Below the pieces are notes generated by a model, which saw only the letters and a list, made by a program, of their open reading frames with translations, was not told the DNA's origin and did not search any database. DNA of 64,000 nucleotides from Saccharopolyspora soli (lineage in GTDB: Bacteria; Actinomycetota; Actinomycetes; Mycobacteriales; Pseudonocardiaceae). Shown here piece after piece: positions 1-8,379 of the stretch. A program made the translations under genes and the position numbers. Within the stretch, counting starts at the first letter, position 1. Every line of letters begins with the position of its first letter. The DNA is taken from NCBI RefSeq assembly GCF_022678645.1, contig NZ_JALBWV010000036.1, positions 23,582-87,581 on the forward strand, written 5' to 3'.

Positions 1-141
1 TTGTCTAATGTGGACGGTTCTCGGCGAACCCTGTTGCGGCACAACGAGTTCGGCCACCGGGCTCAATCGTGCCAACAGTGGTGCGCAGTGCACGACAGTG
101 GTCTGGCCAGAAACGTACGGCACTGATCCCACTTGGTACAG

Positions 142-157
142 ACCGGTACGTATCGGT
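142..157. promoter_or_regulatory. Possible operator palindrome
   Basis: A 16-bp near-perfect palindrome, ACCGGTACGTATCGGT, lies in the gene-free first 271 bases, beyond the 3' end of the aminotransferase. The shape resembles operators of TetR-type repressors. Any gene it controls would be outside the window. Nothing else is recognisable in positions 1-271. Confidence 0.25.
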
Positions 158-271
158 TCCGCAACGGGAATATTCCAGCCCGATGTTCGACGGATGTCCA
201 GCGGCCGGATGGCCGGTTTTCGCCACGGCGATCGGGGTGCCCGCACCGACGGCGCGGGCACCCCGATCGGC

Positions 272-1534
272 TCAGACGAGGGTGTCCAGACCTTCCCGCA
301 TCGCCTTGCCGAGCTGCTCGATCTCCGACTCGCTGATGATCAGCGGCGGCGACACCGCCAGTGCCTTGCCCAACGGGCGCACGATCACGCCGAGATCGCG
401 GATGGCGACCTGCGCGCGGAACACCGCGCCGGGATCGGCGGCCAGCAGCTCCGGCGCCAGCTCGACCGCGCCGAGCAGGCCGGTGCCGCCGCGCACCTCG
501 CCGACGGCCGGGTGCTCGGCCAGCTGCCGCAGCGCGTCGTGCAGCGGGCGTTCCAGTTCGTCGGCCCGAGGCAGCAGCTTCTCGCGCTCCAGGATGTCCA
601 GGTTGGCCAGTGCCGCGGCGCACACCGTGGGATGTCCGGAGTAGGTGGCGCCGTGCCGGAAGGGGCGGCCCGGCTGGCTCCAGAACGGCTCGGCCACCCG
701 GTCGGCGATCACCACGCCGCCCAGCGGCAGGTATCCGCTGGTCACGCCCTTGGCGAAGGTGATCATGTCCGGTTGCAGGCCCCACCGCTCGACGCCGAAC
801 CAGCTGCCCACCCGGCCGAAGCCGCAGATCACCGCGTCGGCGACGAACAGGATCTCGTGCTCGGCGCAGATCTTGGCGACCGCCTCCAGGTAGCCCGGCT
901 GCGGCGGGTACAGCCCGCCCGCACCCATCACCGGCTCGGCGAAGAACGCCGCGATTCGGTCCGCGCCGAGCCGGTCGATGGCCTCCCGCAGGCTCTCCGC
1001 GTCATCGTGGGCGACCCGGCTGGTCTCGGGCACGAGATCGCCGAACCCGGCCTGGTTGACCGGGATTCCGCCGATGCTGGTGCCCATGCCGTTGGTGCCG
1101 TGGTAGGCGTTGCCGCGGCTGAGGATGTGGGTCCGCTGCGGTTGCCCGACCTGGGCCCAGTACTGCCGGGCCAGCTTCGCGGCGGTGTCGATCGACTCGC
1201 CGCCCCCGGTGGTGAGGAAGATCCTCGCGTCGTCCATCGGGGCGAGTTGCGCGAGCCGGTCCGCGAGCGCCTCGGCGGGCGGGTTGGTGAAGTCGTTGAA
1301 CACGAAGTAGGACTCCAGCGTGCGCATTTGCGCTGCGGCGGCCTCGACGATCTCGGTGCGGCCGTGGCCGACGTTGGCGTACCAGAGACTCGCGGTGCCG
1401 TCTAGGTAACGGCGGCCCTCCTGGTCGTAGATCCAGACCCCATCGGCCTTGCTGACGCAGAACTGACTGCTCTGGACCTCGAACATGTCCGCGAACGGGT
1501 GCCACAACGCGGTGTTGCGCGGTGCTGTCGACAT
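272..1534 (-). CDS. Class III PLP-dependent aminotransferase
   Basis: A fold-type I PLP enzyme (420 aa, full length) of the omega-amino acid/adenosylmethionine-8-amino-7-oxononanoate aminotransferase family. These enzymes move an amino group from an amine or omega-amino acid to pyruvate or 2-oxoglutarate in the cytoplasm. Visible motifs are the substrate/PLP region LWYANVGHGR, the glycine-rich TTGGGESIDTAAKLAR that binds the cofactor phosphate, and ITFAKGVTSGY, whose lysine should form the Schiff base. The usual DE-Q/H at the PLP pyridine nitrogen reads VADAVICGFGR, so the family Asp is kept. The ATG has GGAGG seven bases upstream. It is divergent from the nitroreductase gene across about 210 bp. 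The substrate cannot be read from the sequence. Confidence 0.88.
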   Translation of the reverse strand: MSTAPRNTALWHPFADMFEVQSSQFCVSKADGVWIYDQEGRRYLDGTASLWYANVGHGRTEIVEAAAAQMRTLESYFVFNDFTNPPAEALADRLAQLAPMDDARIFLTTGGGESIDTAAKLARQYWAQVGQPQRTHILSRGNAYHGTNGMGTSIGGIPVNQAGFGDLVPETSRVAHDDAESLREAIDRLGADRIAAFFAEPVMGAGGLYPPQPGYLEAVAKICAEHEILFVADAVICGFGRVGSWFGVERWGLQPDMITFAKGVTSGYLPLGGVVIADRVAEPFWSQPGRPFRHGATYSGHPTVCAAALANLDILEREKLLPRADELERPLHDALRQLAEHPAVGEVRGGTGLLGAVELAPELLAADPGAVFRAQVAIRDLGVIVRPLGKALAVSPPLIISESEIEQLGKAMREGLDTLV

Positions 1535-1745
1535 GCGTTCCTCCTTCGGTGTCGCGCCCCCAGCTTCGTCTCCCAGCCCTCGGGTACGCCAGTGCCAAAA
1601 CGCCGAAAATCACCCGGCGAGATGGCCAGATCGCCAATTTCGGGCGCTGCCGCGCTGCTGGGAGCCGGGACTTTTTCCTCTGCTGGAGCTCTCCCGCTGA
1701 CGGCACGGTCATCGGTGTTTGTCCGTCGCCTGGAGGTGTCAACGC

Positions 1746-2678
1746 ATGAAATGGTTCCCGATGCTGCGCCGGTCCCCGGTTGTATCCGCCGACGAGCGTT
1801 CGTGGACTACCGACGAGGTGGCCGCACTGGCCGAGGCAGTGCGCCGTGCCCCGTCGGCGTACGACACGCAGCCCTGGTCGCTTCGGATGCACGGGCGTAC
1901 CGCCACGCTCCGGCTTCGCCCGATGGCCGAACTGGTTCGGCAGGACCCGGAAGGACGCGATCGACGGATGTCGTGCGGGTCGGCGGTCGCCAACCTGGTG
2001 GTCGCGATGCGCGGCCTCGGCTGGGCCACCGATGTGAGCTGGGACGATGAGTCGGATGGCGAGGCGACGATGATCGGTACGCACCGGCAACACCCGACAG
2101 CGGTGGATCGCGACCGCTGGCAGGCCATCGCACGCCGCGTCGACTTCCGCCGGGCCTTCACCGACCGACCGATTCCGCACCTGGCGCGCGCCGCCGTGCT
2201 CGACGCGTCGACGACGCAGGCCACCTGGGTGGACGGAGCAGTTGAGGAGCACGCGCTGGCGAGGCTGCTCGGCTACGCCGCGCGAGCCGACCACGACGAT
2301 TCGAATTACCAGCAGGAATTGGGTGTCTGGATCGCACCGATCGCGGGTGACGGCCTGTCCACCGACGTGCCCGATCTGGAACGCATCGCCCAATGGCTGA
2401 CGCCGGAATCGGTGCTGGTGTTCAGCACGATCACGGACAACCCGCGAGATCACCTCCAGGTCGGCGAAGCCGCTGAGCGGGCCTGGCTGGAGGCCACCCG
2501 GCTGGGTTTGGCGGCTTCCGTGCTGGCCCAGCCGCTGCGGCTGCCCGAGGTGCGCTTCGGGTTCCGGGATGAACTCGGGCTCGATGGCGTGCCGCAGTTG
2601 CTGATGCGGGTCGGCTACCCAGCGGCGATCCCGATGCCGCGCACCATCCGGCGGCAGTCGAACGCCTTGGCCGACTGA
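1746..2678 (+). CDS. Acg-type nitroreductase family protein
   Basis: This looks like the actinobacterial Acg/Rv3131-type branch of the nitroreductase fold (310 aa), with two weakly similar FMN-binding halves. Supporting motifs are the N-terminal VRRAPSAYDTQPWSLR, which matches the flavin-phosphate region, and the C-terminal LGLAASVLAQPLRLPEVR. Members are linked in mycobacteria to stress and dormancy, and the reaction is usually unknown. Some act as flavin-sequestering proteins rather than reductases. I chose the ATG at 1746 rather than the in-frame TTG at 1719 because GGAGG lies nine bases before it. The gene stands alone. The following 310 bp contain no gene. Confidence 0.75.
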   Translation: MKWFPMLRRSPVVSADERSWTTDEVAALAEAVRRAPSAYDTQPWSLRMHGRTATLRLRPMAELVRQDPEGRDRRMSCGSAVANLVVAMRGLGWATDVSWDDESDGEATMIGTHRQHPTAVDRDRWQAIARRVDFRRAFTDRPIPHLARAAVLDASTTQATWVDGAVEEHALARLLGYAARADHDDSNYQQELGVWIAPIAGDGLSTDVPDLERIAQWLTPESVLVFSTITDNPRDHLQVGEAAERAWLEATRLGLAASVLAQPLRLPEVRFGFRDELGLDGVPQLLMRVGYPAAIPMPRTIRRQSNALAD

Positions 2679-2988
2679 CCGTCCACTGTGGTCTTGGTGC
2701 GAAGTGGCTGCCCAGCCGCCGCCCTGGCGCGTGTTGAGCGCCACATCGCGGCCGGTGGGCGAGGTGTCCGGCTGGTGGGAAGTGCGGACCACCGATTGAC
2801 ATGCCGCGTTGCGCTGCTCACGATTGACCCGTGACGTTCCCGGTGCTCACCAAGCGGCGACACGTGGATTTCCGCCGCGTGTCCGCCCAGTCCTGTTGAT
2901 CTCATCGTGCCGCCAGTCCGGGTTTGGCGCTGCCGCGCGCGGATCCGGAACAGCCCGAGTCCACAGTGGACGTGATCAGGGAGCACGT
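2679..2988. other. Intergenic region, no gene seen
   Basis: No convincing coding region occurs here on either strand. It holds two of the CCAC(A/T)GTGG palindromes that recur across the window (2683-2691 and 2961-2969). The second sits about 20 bp before the flavin reductase start. Confidence 0.5.
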
Positions 2989-3549
2989 GTGTCCAGCGTT
3001 CTGGTAATTTCCGGTAGCCCGTCGCGCACTTCGAAGACCGAACGGATCGGCGAACACGTGGCGCAGCGCTTGGCGGCCGCTGACCGCAGCGTCGAGCACC
3101 TGCGAGTTCGCACCCTGCCCGCGGAGGCGCTGCTCGGTGCCGACACCCGCGACCCGGCGATCGCCGACGCCACCGCCAGCGTTGCCGAGGCCGACGGCAT
3201 CGTGCTGGCCACGCCGACCTACAAGGCGGCCTATTCCGGCCTGCTCAAGACGTTCCTGGACCTGCTGCCGCAGTTCGGCTTCGCGGGCAAGGCGGTGCTA
3301 CCGCTGGCCACCGGCGGCACGGTCGCCCACGTCCTGGCGATCGACTACGCACTGCGACCGGTGGTGCACTCGCTCGGCGCCCGGCATGCGGTGCAGAGCT
3401 TCTTCCTGCTGGACAAGCACCTGTCGGTGGTGGGCGACCAGCTCAGCGTCCACCCGGACAGCGCCGAACCCCTGACGGACGTGATCGAGCAGTTCACCAA
3501 AGCCCTCGACGGGGTTCCGCACGCCACCGTCCTCGGCCGCTCGGCCTGA
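2989..3549 (+). CDS. NADPH-dependent FMN reductase (SsuE-like)
   Basis: A flavodoxin-fold flavin reductase (186 aa) that would reduce FMN with NAD(P)H, usually to feed a two-component monooxygenase such as an alkanesulfonate monooxygenase. Evidence is the N-terminal VLVISGSPSRTSKTERI, the phosphate loop after the first strand, and LATPTYKAAYSGLLKTFLD, a very typical SsuE motif. The GTG at 2989 is preferred because the conserved protein starts there and AGGGAG precedes it. No sulfonate transport or monooxygenase genes lie next to it. The only flavin-type monooxygenase in the window (8380) is 5 kb away, so its partner is unknown. Two hairpins follow directly. Confidence 0.85.
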   Translation: MSSVLVISGSPSRTSKTERIGEHVAQRLAAADRSVEHLRVRTLPAEALLGADTRDPAIADATASVAEADGIVLATPTYKAAYSGLLKTFLDLLPQFGFAGKAVLPLATGGTVAHVLAIDYALRPVVHSLGARHAVQSFFLLDKHLSVVGDQLSVHPDSAEPLTDVIEQFTKALDGVPHATVLGRSA

Positions 3550-3555
3550 AGACCT

Positions 3556-3597
3556 CGTGAGTGCATAGCCGGGTTGGAGCCCGGTTGCGCACTCACG
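3556..3597. terminator. Hairpin of the CGTGAGTG palindrome family
   Basis: Inverted repeat starting seven bases after the flavin reductase stop. The arms are CGTGAGTGC and GCACTCACG, extended inward by CCGGG/CCCGG. It belongs to the same family as 4358-4398 and 59605-59650. Its position suggests a transcription terminator. Confidence 0.6.
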
Positions 3598-3614
3598 ACC
3601 ATCAGCGCCGTTCG

Positions 3615-3652
3615 CGGTGGACCGCAGTTCCAACTGAAACTGCGGTCCACCG
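3615..3652. repeat. Second strong hairpin, perfect 15-bp stem
   Basis: Arms CGGTGGACCGCAGTT and AACTGCGGTCCACCG pair without mismatch around an eight-base loop. It lies between the previous hairpin and the methyltransferase gene. It may be a second terminator or a distinct palindromic repeat. There is no U-tract. Confidence 0.55.
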
Positions 3653-3726
3653 TTGTGATGTTGGTCGTTTCCCGCGGATTCGGATCGTGCGAGGGTTGGC
3701 TGATCCGAGCGGGAGGAGTGCCGATC

Positions 3727-4347
3727 ATGGCTGAGCGCAGTCCGAAGTTGCAGCGCGCGTACGACCTCAAGAGCAAGGAAGAGGCCGAAGCCGTCTACGA
3801 CGAGTGGGCAACCGACTACGACACGGACATGATCGACGGCATGGACTACGTAGCGCCCGCGAACGCGGCGAACCGACTGGTCGACGTGGTGGGCGGCGAT
3901 CCGGGCCCGGTGCTGGACGCGGGCTGTGGAACCGGGCTGGTCGGTGTGGCGCTGGCGCGGCGATCGGTGTCGGTGATCGACGGTGTCGACCTGTCGCAGG
4001 GCATGCTCGACCAAGCTCGGGCCCGCGGCGTGTACCGAAACCTGGGCAAGGCCGACCTGACGCAGCGCTTGGACGTCGCGGACGACACCTACGGCGCGGC
4101 GATCTGCGTCGGCACCATCACCGACGGTCACGTCGGCCCGGAGGTCTTCGACGAACTGGTCCGGGTGGTCCGCCCCGGCGGCCTGGTGGTGGCGACGGTC
4201 GCCCACGTCTGGGAATCCCGCAAGGTCGGCGAACACCTCGACGACCTCGCAGCACGAGGTCTGGTACACCTCAGAGAAGCCGACGAATGGGAGTCGGTAA
4301 GAGGCGAAAACGTCTACTGCCGAATCCCAGTCCTCGAAGTCCGCTGA
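3727..4347 (+). CDS. Class I SAM-dependent methyltransferase
   Basis: Rossmann-fold methyltransferase (206 aa). The SAM-binding motif I is VLDAGCGTGLVGVAL, motif II is the acidic DGVDLSQGMLDQAR, and a motif near VVRPGGLVVATVAH follows. The N-terminal YDEWATDYDTDM is typical of the small-molecule branch (UbiE/Williams-Beuren-like proteins). The substrate is unknown. The ATG at 3727 follows GGGAGGAG at the right distance, whereas upstream in-frame starts run into the hairpins. The gene stands between two hairpin terminators, so it is probably transcribed alone. Confidence 0.85.
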   Translation: MAERSPKLQRAYDLKSKEEAEAVYDEWATDYDTDMIDGMDYVAPANAANRLVDVVGGDPGPVLDAGCGTGLVGVALARRSVSVIDGVDLSQGMLDQARARGVYRNLGKADLTQRLDVADDTYGAAICVGTITDGHVGPEVFDELVRVVRPGGLVVATVAHVWESRKVGEHLDDLAARGLVHLREADEWESVRGENVYCRIPVLEVR

Positions 4348-4357
4348 CCCGTCCACT

Positions 4358-4398
4358 CGTGAGTGCGTAACCGGCTCCAGCCCGGTTACGCACTCACG
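4358..4398. terminator. Bidirectional terminator hairpin (CGTGAGTG family)
   Basis: A 17-bp perfect stem (CGTGAGTGCGTAACCGG with its complement) around a seven-base loop. It sits between the convergent methyltransferase and tetR genes, which is where a shared terminator is expected. Confidence 0.7.
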
Positions 4399-4412
4399 AC
4401 TGCGGGGCTCCG

Positions 4413-5000
4413 CTACAGCGGGCCGTTGAGCCAGTTTTGGAGCAGTGGGGCCGTTATCGCTATCAGGTTTTCCTTGGGTTCTGCGCTTATTGCTTTTGTT
4501 CTCAGGACTAGGCGGGCTGCTCCTAGGCCCATCAGGTGGCTGCAGACCAGCTCTGCTCGGAGGCGGGCTTTGGGGCCTGGTAGGCGTTTCGCCAGGCGGG
4601 TTACCAGTTGGCGTTCGAAGTTCGCTCGGAACTGGGCTCCCGCGGGGCGCGACGACGTGAAGACCGCTCTCACCATCGGGTCGCCCTGGGTGCGGTCGTG
4701 GTAGTCCAGCAGGGTTCGGACCAGGTGTTCGCCCAGGTTCGGGAGTTCGCAGTCCAGCAGGCGTTCCGCGTCCTGTTCGAAGGTCGACGCTTCCTCGAAC
4801 AGGTTCTCCTTGCTGCCGAAGTACTTCACCACCAGCGCCGCGCTGACCTCGGCGTCCGCGGCGATGTCGCGCAGTGTCACGTCGGCGTAGCCGCACGACG
4901 AGAAGCGTCGGCGGGCCATCTTGAGGATGGCTTCGCGGGTGCCGCTCGCGTCGCGCCGCTGGTCCTCGTCGACCGTCGCGGCCGGAGCCGTGCTGGGCAT
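4413..5000 (-). CDS. TetR family transcriptional repressor
   Basis: A 195-aa protein with an N-terminal TetR helix-turn-helix. The pattern TREAILKMARRRFSSCGYADVTLRDIAADAEVS is followed by the recognition-helix end VVKYFGSKENLF, at about residues 20-65. The C-terminal domain should bind a small ligand. The gene lies 10 bp after the MFS exporter gene on the same strand, so the two form an operon. This is the usual drug-efflux arrangement, in which the repressor controls its own exporter. The likely operators are the two palindromes at 6486-6524 upstream of the exporter. The inducer is unknown. Confidence 0.85.
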   Translation of the reverse strand: MPSTAPAATVDEDQRRDASGTREAILKMARRRFSSCGYADVTLRDIAADAEVSAALVVKYFGSKENLFEEASTFEQDAERLLDCELPNLGEHLVRTLLDYHDRTQGDPMVRAVFTSSRPAGAQFRANFERQLVTRLAKRLPGPKARLRAELVCSHLMGLGAARLVLRTKAISAEPKENLIAITAPLLQNWLNGPL

Positions 5001-5010
5001 GTCGTTCAGG

Positions 5011-6465
5011 CTAGCGTGACTGCCCGATCGCAGTCGCCACCTGGGCGGTAACAGGCATGTACCGACGCGCGGCCGGGGTCGCCGCGGCGATCACCGCCGC
5101 CAGCAGCGCCGCTCCACCGGCCACCGTGAACACCCAGGAGTAGGCGAGCACCGACGGGTAGTTCACCCCGGAGATCTGCACCACCGACCCGGTGGTCAGC
5201 GCCACCACGATGGCGCTGCAACTGGACGTCCCCAGCGAGCGGGCCAGGCTGTTCAGGCTGTTGGCCGCGGCGGTCTCGGTCGGCGGCACCGCTTGCATGA
5301 TCAGCGTCGGCAGGGCGCCGTAGCACAGCGCGCCGCCGATCGCGACGACCGTCAAGTTGAACACGACCAGCGGTAACGGGTCGTGCAGCATAGATCCGGC
5401 GAGGTTGCCCAACGTCAGCACGGTGCCGCCCATGATCAGCGTGGCGCGCGGTCCGCGCCGTCGGGAGATCCGGGCGGAGACCGGGGAGAACACGCCCATC
5501 GCCCCGCCGATCGGCAGCAGCACCAGCCCGGTGACCACCAACGACATGCCGAAGCCGTACCCGGTGTCTTCCGGGGCCTGCATGATCTGCGCGCCCACCA
5601 TGAACCCGGCGAACATCGCCAGCCCGATCAGCACCGAAGCGATGTTCGTCAGCAGCACCGTCGGGTGCGCCGACACCCGGAGGTCGACCAGCGGTGCGAC
5701 GACGCGCAGTTCGTAGCAGCCCCACAGCACGAACAGCACCGCTGCCGCCGCGAGCAGCCCGAGGATGACACCACTGGTCCAGCCCCAGTCGTTGCCCTTC
5801 GAAATCGCCAGCAGCAAGCAGGTCAGGGCCGCCGACAAGCCCAGCGCGCCGAGGACGTCGAACCGGCCGCCGCTGCGCAGCGACGACTCCGGCACCACCA
5901 GCCGGACGAGCAAGATCTCGCCGATGCCGAAGAGGGTTGCGCCCGCGAACAGCCAGTGCCAGTTGAGGTTCTCGGCCACCAGTCCGGTCACCGGCAGGCC
6001 CACCGCGCCGCCGATGCCCAGCGTCGCGCTCATCAGCGCGATTCCGGAACCCATCCGATCCTCGGGCAGTTCGTCGCGCATGATGCTGATGCCCAACGGC
6101 ACCACCCCGATCGCCGCGCCTTGCAGCACGCGGCCGACCAGCACCGCGATGAACTCGTCGCTGACCGCACCGATCGCGCTGCCCACCGACATCATCGCCA
6201 GCGCGACCAGCAGCATCCGCCGTTTGCCGTACATGTCGCCGAGTCGGCCGAGCACCGGCGAGCACACCGCACCCGCCACCAGCGTCGCGGTGACCAGCCA
6301 CGCCGCGTTGGATCGGGTGGTGTCGAGGAGTCTGGGGAATTCGGGTAGTAGCGGTACGACCATGGTCTGCATCAACGACACCGCGATCCCGCACGATGCG
6401 AGCACCCCGATGACGATCTTCGAACGTCGCGCTGGGGCGGGGGAAGCGGAGGCGGCGCTGCTCAT
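5011..6465 (-). CDS. MFS multidrug exporter, DHA2 (14-helix) type
   Basis: A 484-aa inner-membrane proton-driven exporter of the EmrB/QacA group. Evidence is the length, the many hydrophobic helices, the first-loop motif GRLGDMYGKRRMLL and the motif-C-like GIGGAVGLPVTGLV in helix 5. It would export a hydrophobic toxic compound. The ATG follows AGGAG by a few bases. It is the first gene of an operon with tetR (10-bp gap). Two palindromes with GTGAAC/GTTCAC half-sites lie 20-60 bp upstream of the start and probably bind the TetR protein. Confidence 0.85.
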   Translation of the reverse strand: MSSAASASPAPARRSKIVIGVLASCGIAVSLMQTMVVPLLPEFPRLLDTTRSNAAWLVTATLVAGAVCSPVLGRLGDMYGKRRMLLVALAMMSVGSAIGAVSDEFIAVLVGRVLQGAAIGVVPLGISIMRDELPEDRMGSGIALMSATLGIGGAVGLPVTGLVAENLNWHWLFAGATLFGIGEILLVRLVVPESSLRSGGRFDVLGALGLSAALTCLLLAISKGNDWGWTSGVILGLLAAAAVLFVLWGCYELRVVAPLVDLRVSAHPTVLLTNIASVLIGLAMFAGFMVGAQIMQAPEDTGYGFGMSLVVTGLVLLPIGGAMGVFSPVSARISRRRGPRATLIMGGTVLTLGNLAGSMLHDPLPLVVFNLTVVAIGGALCYGALPTLIMQAVPPTETAAANSLNSLARSLGTSSCSAIVVALTTGSVVQISGVNYPSVLAYSWVFTVAGGAALLAAVIAAATPAARRYMPVTAQVATAIGQSR

Positions 6466-6485
6466 CTAGCTCCTCGCGATCGACT

Positions 6486-6524
6486 GTGAACTTGTGTTCA
6501 CCCGAGGAGTAAACCCGCGTTCAC
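6486..6524. promoter_or_regulatory. Two tandem operators for the MFS-tetR operon
   Basis: GTGAACTTGTGTTCAC (6486-6501) and GTAAACCCGCGTTCAC (6509-6524) are inverted repeats with a 4-base spacer. Their centres are 23 bp apart, about two helical turns. They lie directly upstream of the exporter gene. The TetR product encoded downstream is the likely ligand-sensing binder. This is an inference from position and symmetry. Confidence 0.6.
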
Positions 6525-6650
6525 CGCAGGTTGCAAGACGCCGCTCGTGTCGATTCAGTGCGAACAGGGGAGGTTTCGGTCACAGCACCGTCCACTGTGG
6601 ATAGACCCGAGTAGGGGATTGCGGTAGTTGTCGGAGAGTGGATCAGTTCC

Positions 6651-8135
6651 TCACCGCGGCTTCAGGCGTTCGGCGCGCAGGCGGGAGCGGCGGACCTTGC
6701 CCGCCTCGTCGCGCAGCGGCGCGGCGACGAACTCGAAGCTGCGCGGCAACCGGTAGGGCGCGACCCGAGACCGCAAGTGGTCCAGCAACGCCGCTTCCGT
6801 CACCGGTTGGCGGGGGAAGACGATGGCGTGCGGGACGTTGCCCAGGTCGTCGTCGGGCAGCCCGATCACGCAGCTGTCCACCACGGCCTCGTGCAATCCG
6901 AGCGCCGCCTCGATCTCCGCCGGGTACACGTTCGCGCCGCCGACCAGGATCATGTCCGCCTCCCGGTCGCCGAGGTAGAGGTAGCCGTCGTCGTCGAACC
7001 AGCCGACATCGCCCAGGGATTCCCAACCGTCGGGATCGATCTTGGCCTCTCCGCCCAACAACCGATAGGTCGGCGCGGTGCCCGCATCGCGGCGCAACCA
7101 CACCTTGCCCTCCTGGCCGGGCGCCAGCACCCGGCCCTCGGCATCGCGCACCTGCATCTCGCCGCGCAGCACCCGTCCCACCGAGCCCGGATGCTCCAGC
7201 CACTCCTCGCTGGTGATCAGCGTGGCCGCCTGCGACTCGGTGGCCGAGTACATCTCGCGGAGGATCGGACCGACCCAGTCGATCCAGTGCCGCTTGAGCC
7301 ACACCGGCACCGGCGCCGCGGTGTGGAAGACCGTGCGCAGACTGGACATGTCGGCCGTGGTGAGCACATCCGCGGGTAGTTTGGCGATCCGGCTCAGGAT
7401 CGTCGACACCGTGTAGAACCAGGTCACCCGGTGTTCGGCGATCAGCTGGAGGGCTTTGGCGGCGTCGAAGCGGCGCATCAGGACCACGTGGTTGCCGCGC
7501 AGCAACCCCAGCCCGACGGCCATGTGCGGCCCGTTGTGCGAGACCGGCGACGGCACCAGCACCACGCCGTCCCGCTCGATTCCGAAACCGTTGGCTTGCG
7601 GGTCGACCTCCTCCACCAGCGACCGCCGCCCGGCGACGATCACCTTCGGGCGGCCGGTGCTGCCGCCGGAGGCCGGTGCTTTCCACGAGGGCGAGACCAC
7701 GACCGGCAACGGGCTGTCGTCCTGCCGGGCACTGCGGAACTGCGCGGGCAGCACCGGTCGAGAACCGGATACCGGGGGTTCGACGTCGCCGATCACCAGC
7801 GCCGGGTCGGCCAGCGCGACGATCTCGGCCAGCTCGCCGGTCGGGAGCTTGGGGCTCAACGGCTGCGGAATGCCCCCCGCCTTCCACGTCGCGACCTGCG
7901 CGAGCACGAACGGCACGCCGTTGGGCAGCACGATGCTGACGAAGTCGCCCGGCCGCACCCCGCGGTCGCGCAGATCGCGGGCGAACCGATTGGTGGCGGA
8001 CTCCAGCTCGGCTCGGGTGAGGGTGGTGTCTTCGCAGGTCAGCGCGGCGCGGTCGGGGTCGGCGGCGGCAAGTTCGGCCAACCGGACGGGGAACGGGGTG
8101 CCGGATGGCGCAACGGGCTGGTCGTCTGCGAGCAC
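6651..8135 (-). CDS. AMP-dependent acyl-CoA synthetase/ligase
   Basis: A 494-aa member of the ANL superfamily that would adenylate a carboxylic acid and transfer it to CoA. The P-loop-like motif is ASGGSTGRPKVI. The adenine-binding region reads EMYSATES, the ribose-binding Asp lies in SLGDVGWFDDDGYLYLGDREADM, and the hinge/C-domain ends with the lysine-containing DEAGKVRRSRLR. The usual catalytic PxxGK lysine therefore appears as AGKV. I chose the GTG at 8135 because AAGGAG lies seven bases before it. An upstream in-frame start at 8207 has no Shine-Dalgarno sequence. It is divergent from a luciferase-like monooxygenase, so both may process one acid or terpenoid. The substrate is not known. 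Confidence 0.82.
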   Translation of the reverse strand: MLADDQPVAPSGTPFPVRLAELAAADPDRAALTCEDTTLTRAELESATNRFARDLRDRGVRPGDFVSIVLPNGVPFVLAQVATWKAGGIPQPLSPKLPTGELAEIVALADPALVIGDVEPPVSGSRPVLPAQFRSARQDDSPLPVVVSPSWKAPASGGSTGRPKVIVAGRRSLVEEVDPQANGFGIERDGVVLVPSPVSHNGPHMAVGLGLLRGNHVVLMRRFDAAKALQLIAEHRVTWFYTVSTILSRIAKLPADVLTTADMSSLRTVFHTAAPVPVWLKRHWIDWVGPILREMYSATESQAATLITSEEWLEHPGSVGRVLRGEMQVRDAEGRVLAPGQEGKVWLRRDAGTAPTYRLLGGEAKIDPDGWESLGDVGWFDDDGYLYLGDREADMILVGGANVYPAEIEAALGLHEAVVDSCVIGLPDDDLGNVPHAIVFPRQPVTEAALLDHLRSRVAPYRLPRSFEFVAAPLRDEAGKVRRSRLRAERLKPR

Positions 8136-8379
8136 TCTGCAGCTCCTTCGGGCGGGCCGTTTAGTCCACAGCGGACAGGAGGGACCGAACGTCAACGAAT
8201 CAATCACCGACCGGTTGGTACGACAAAGATGTTACGTCTAACGGTGCAATAGGCGCTGCCTATGCCGGTGTTGTTCGGTCGGCCGATTGCGCAGCGGCGG
8301 TGACTTTAGTGCACTGGGGAGACGTCACCGCGGGTGCGACGATGCACCGGGAGCGCCCGCCGACTCCCAGGAGGTAGGC

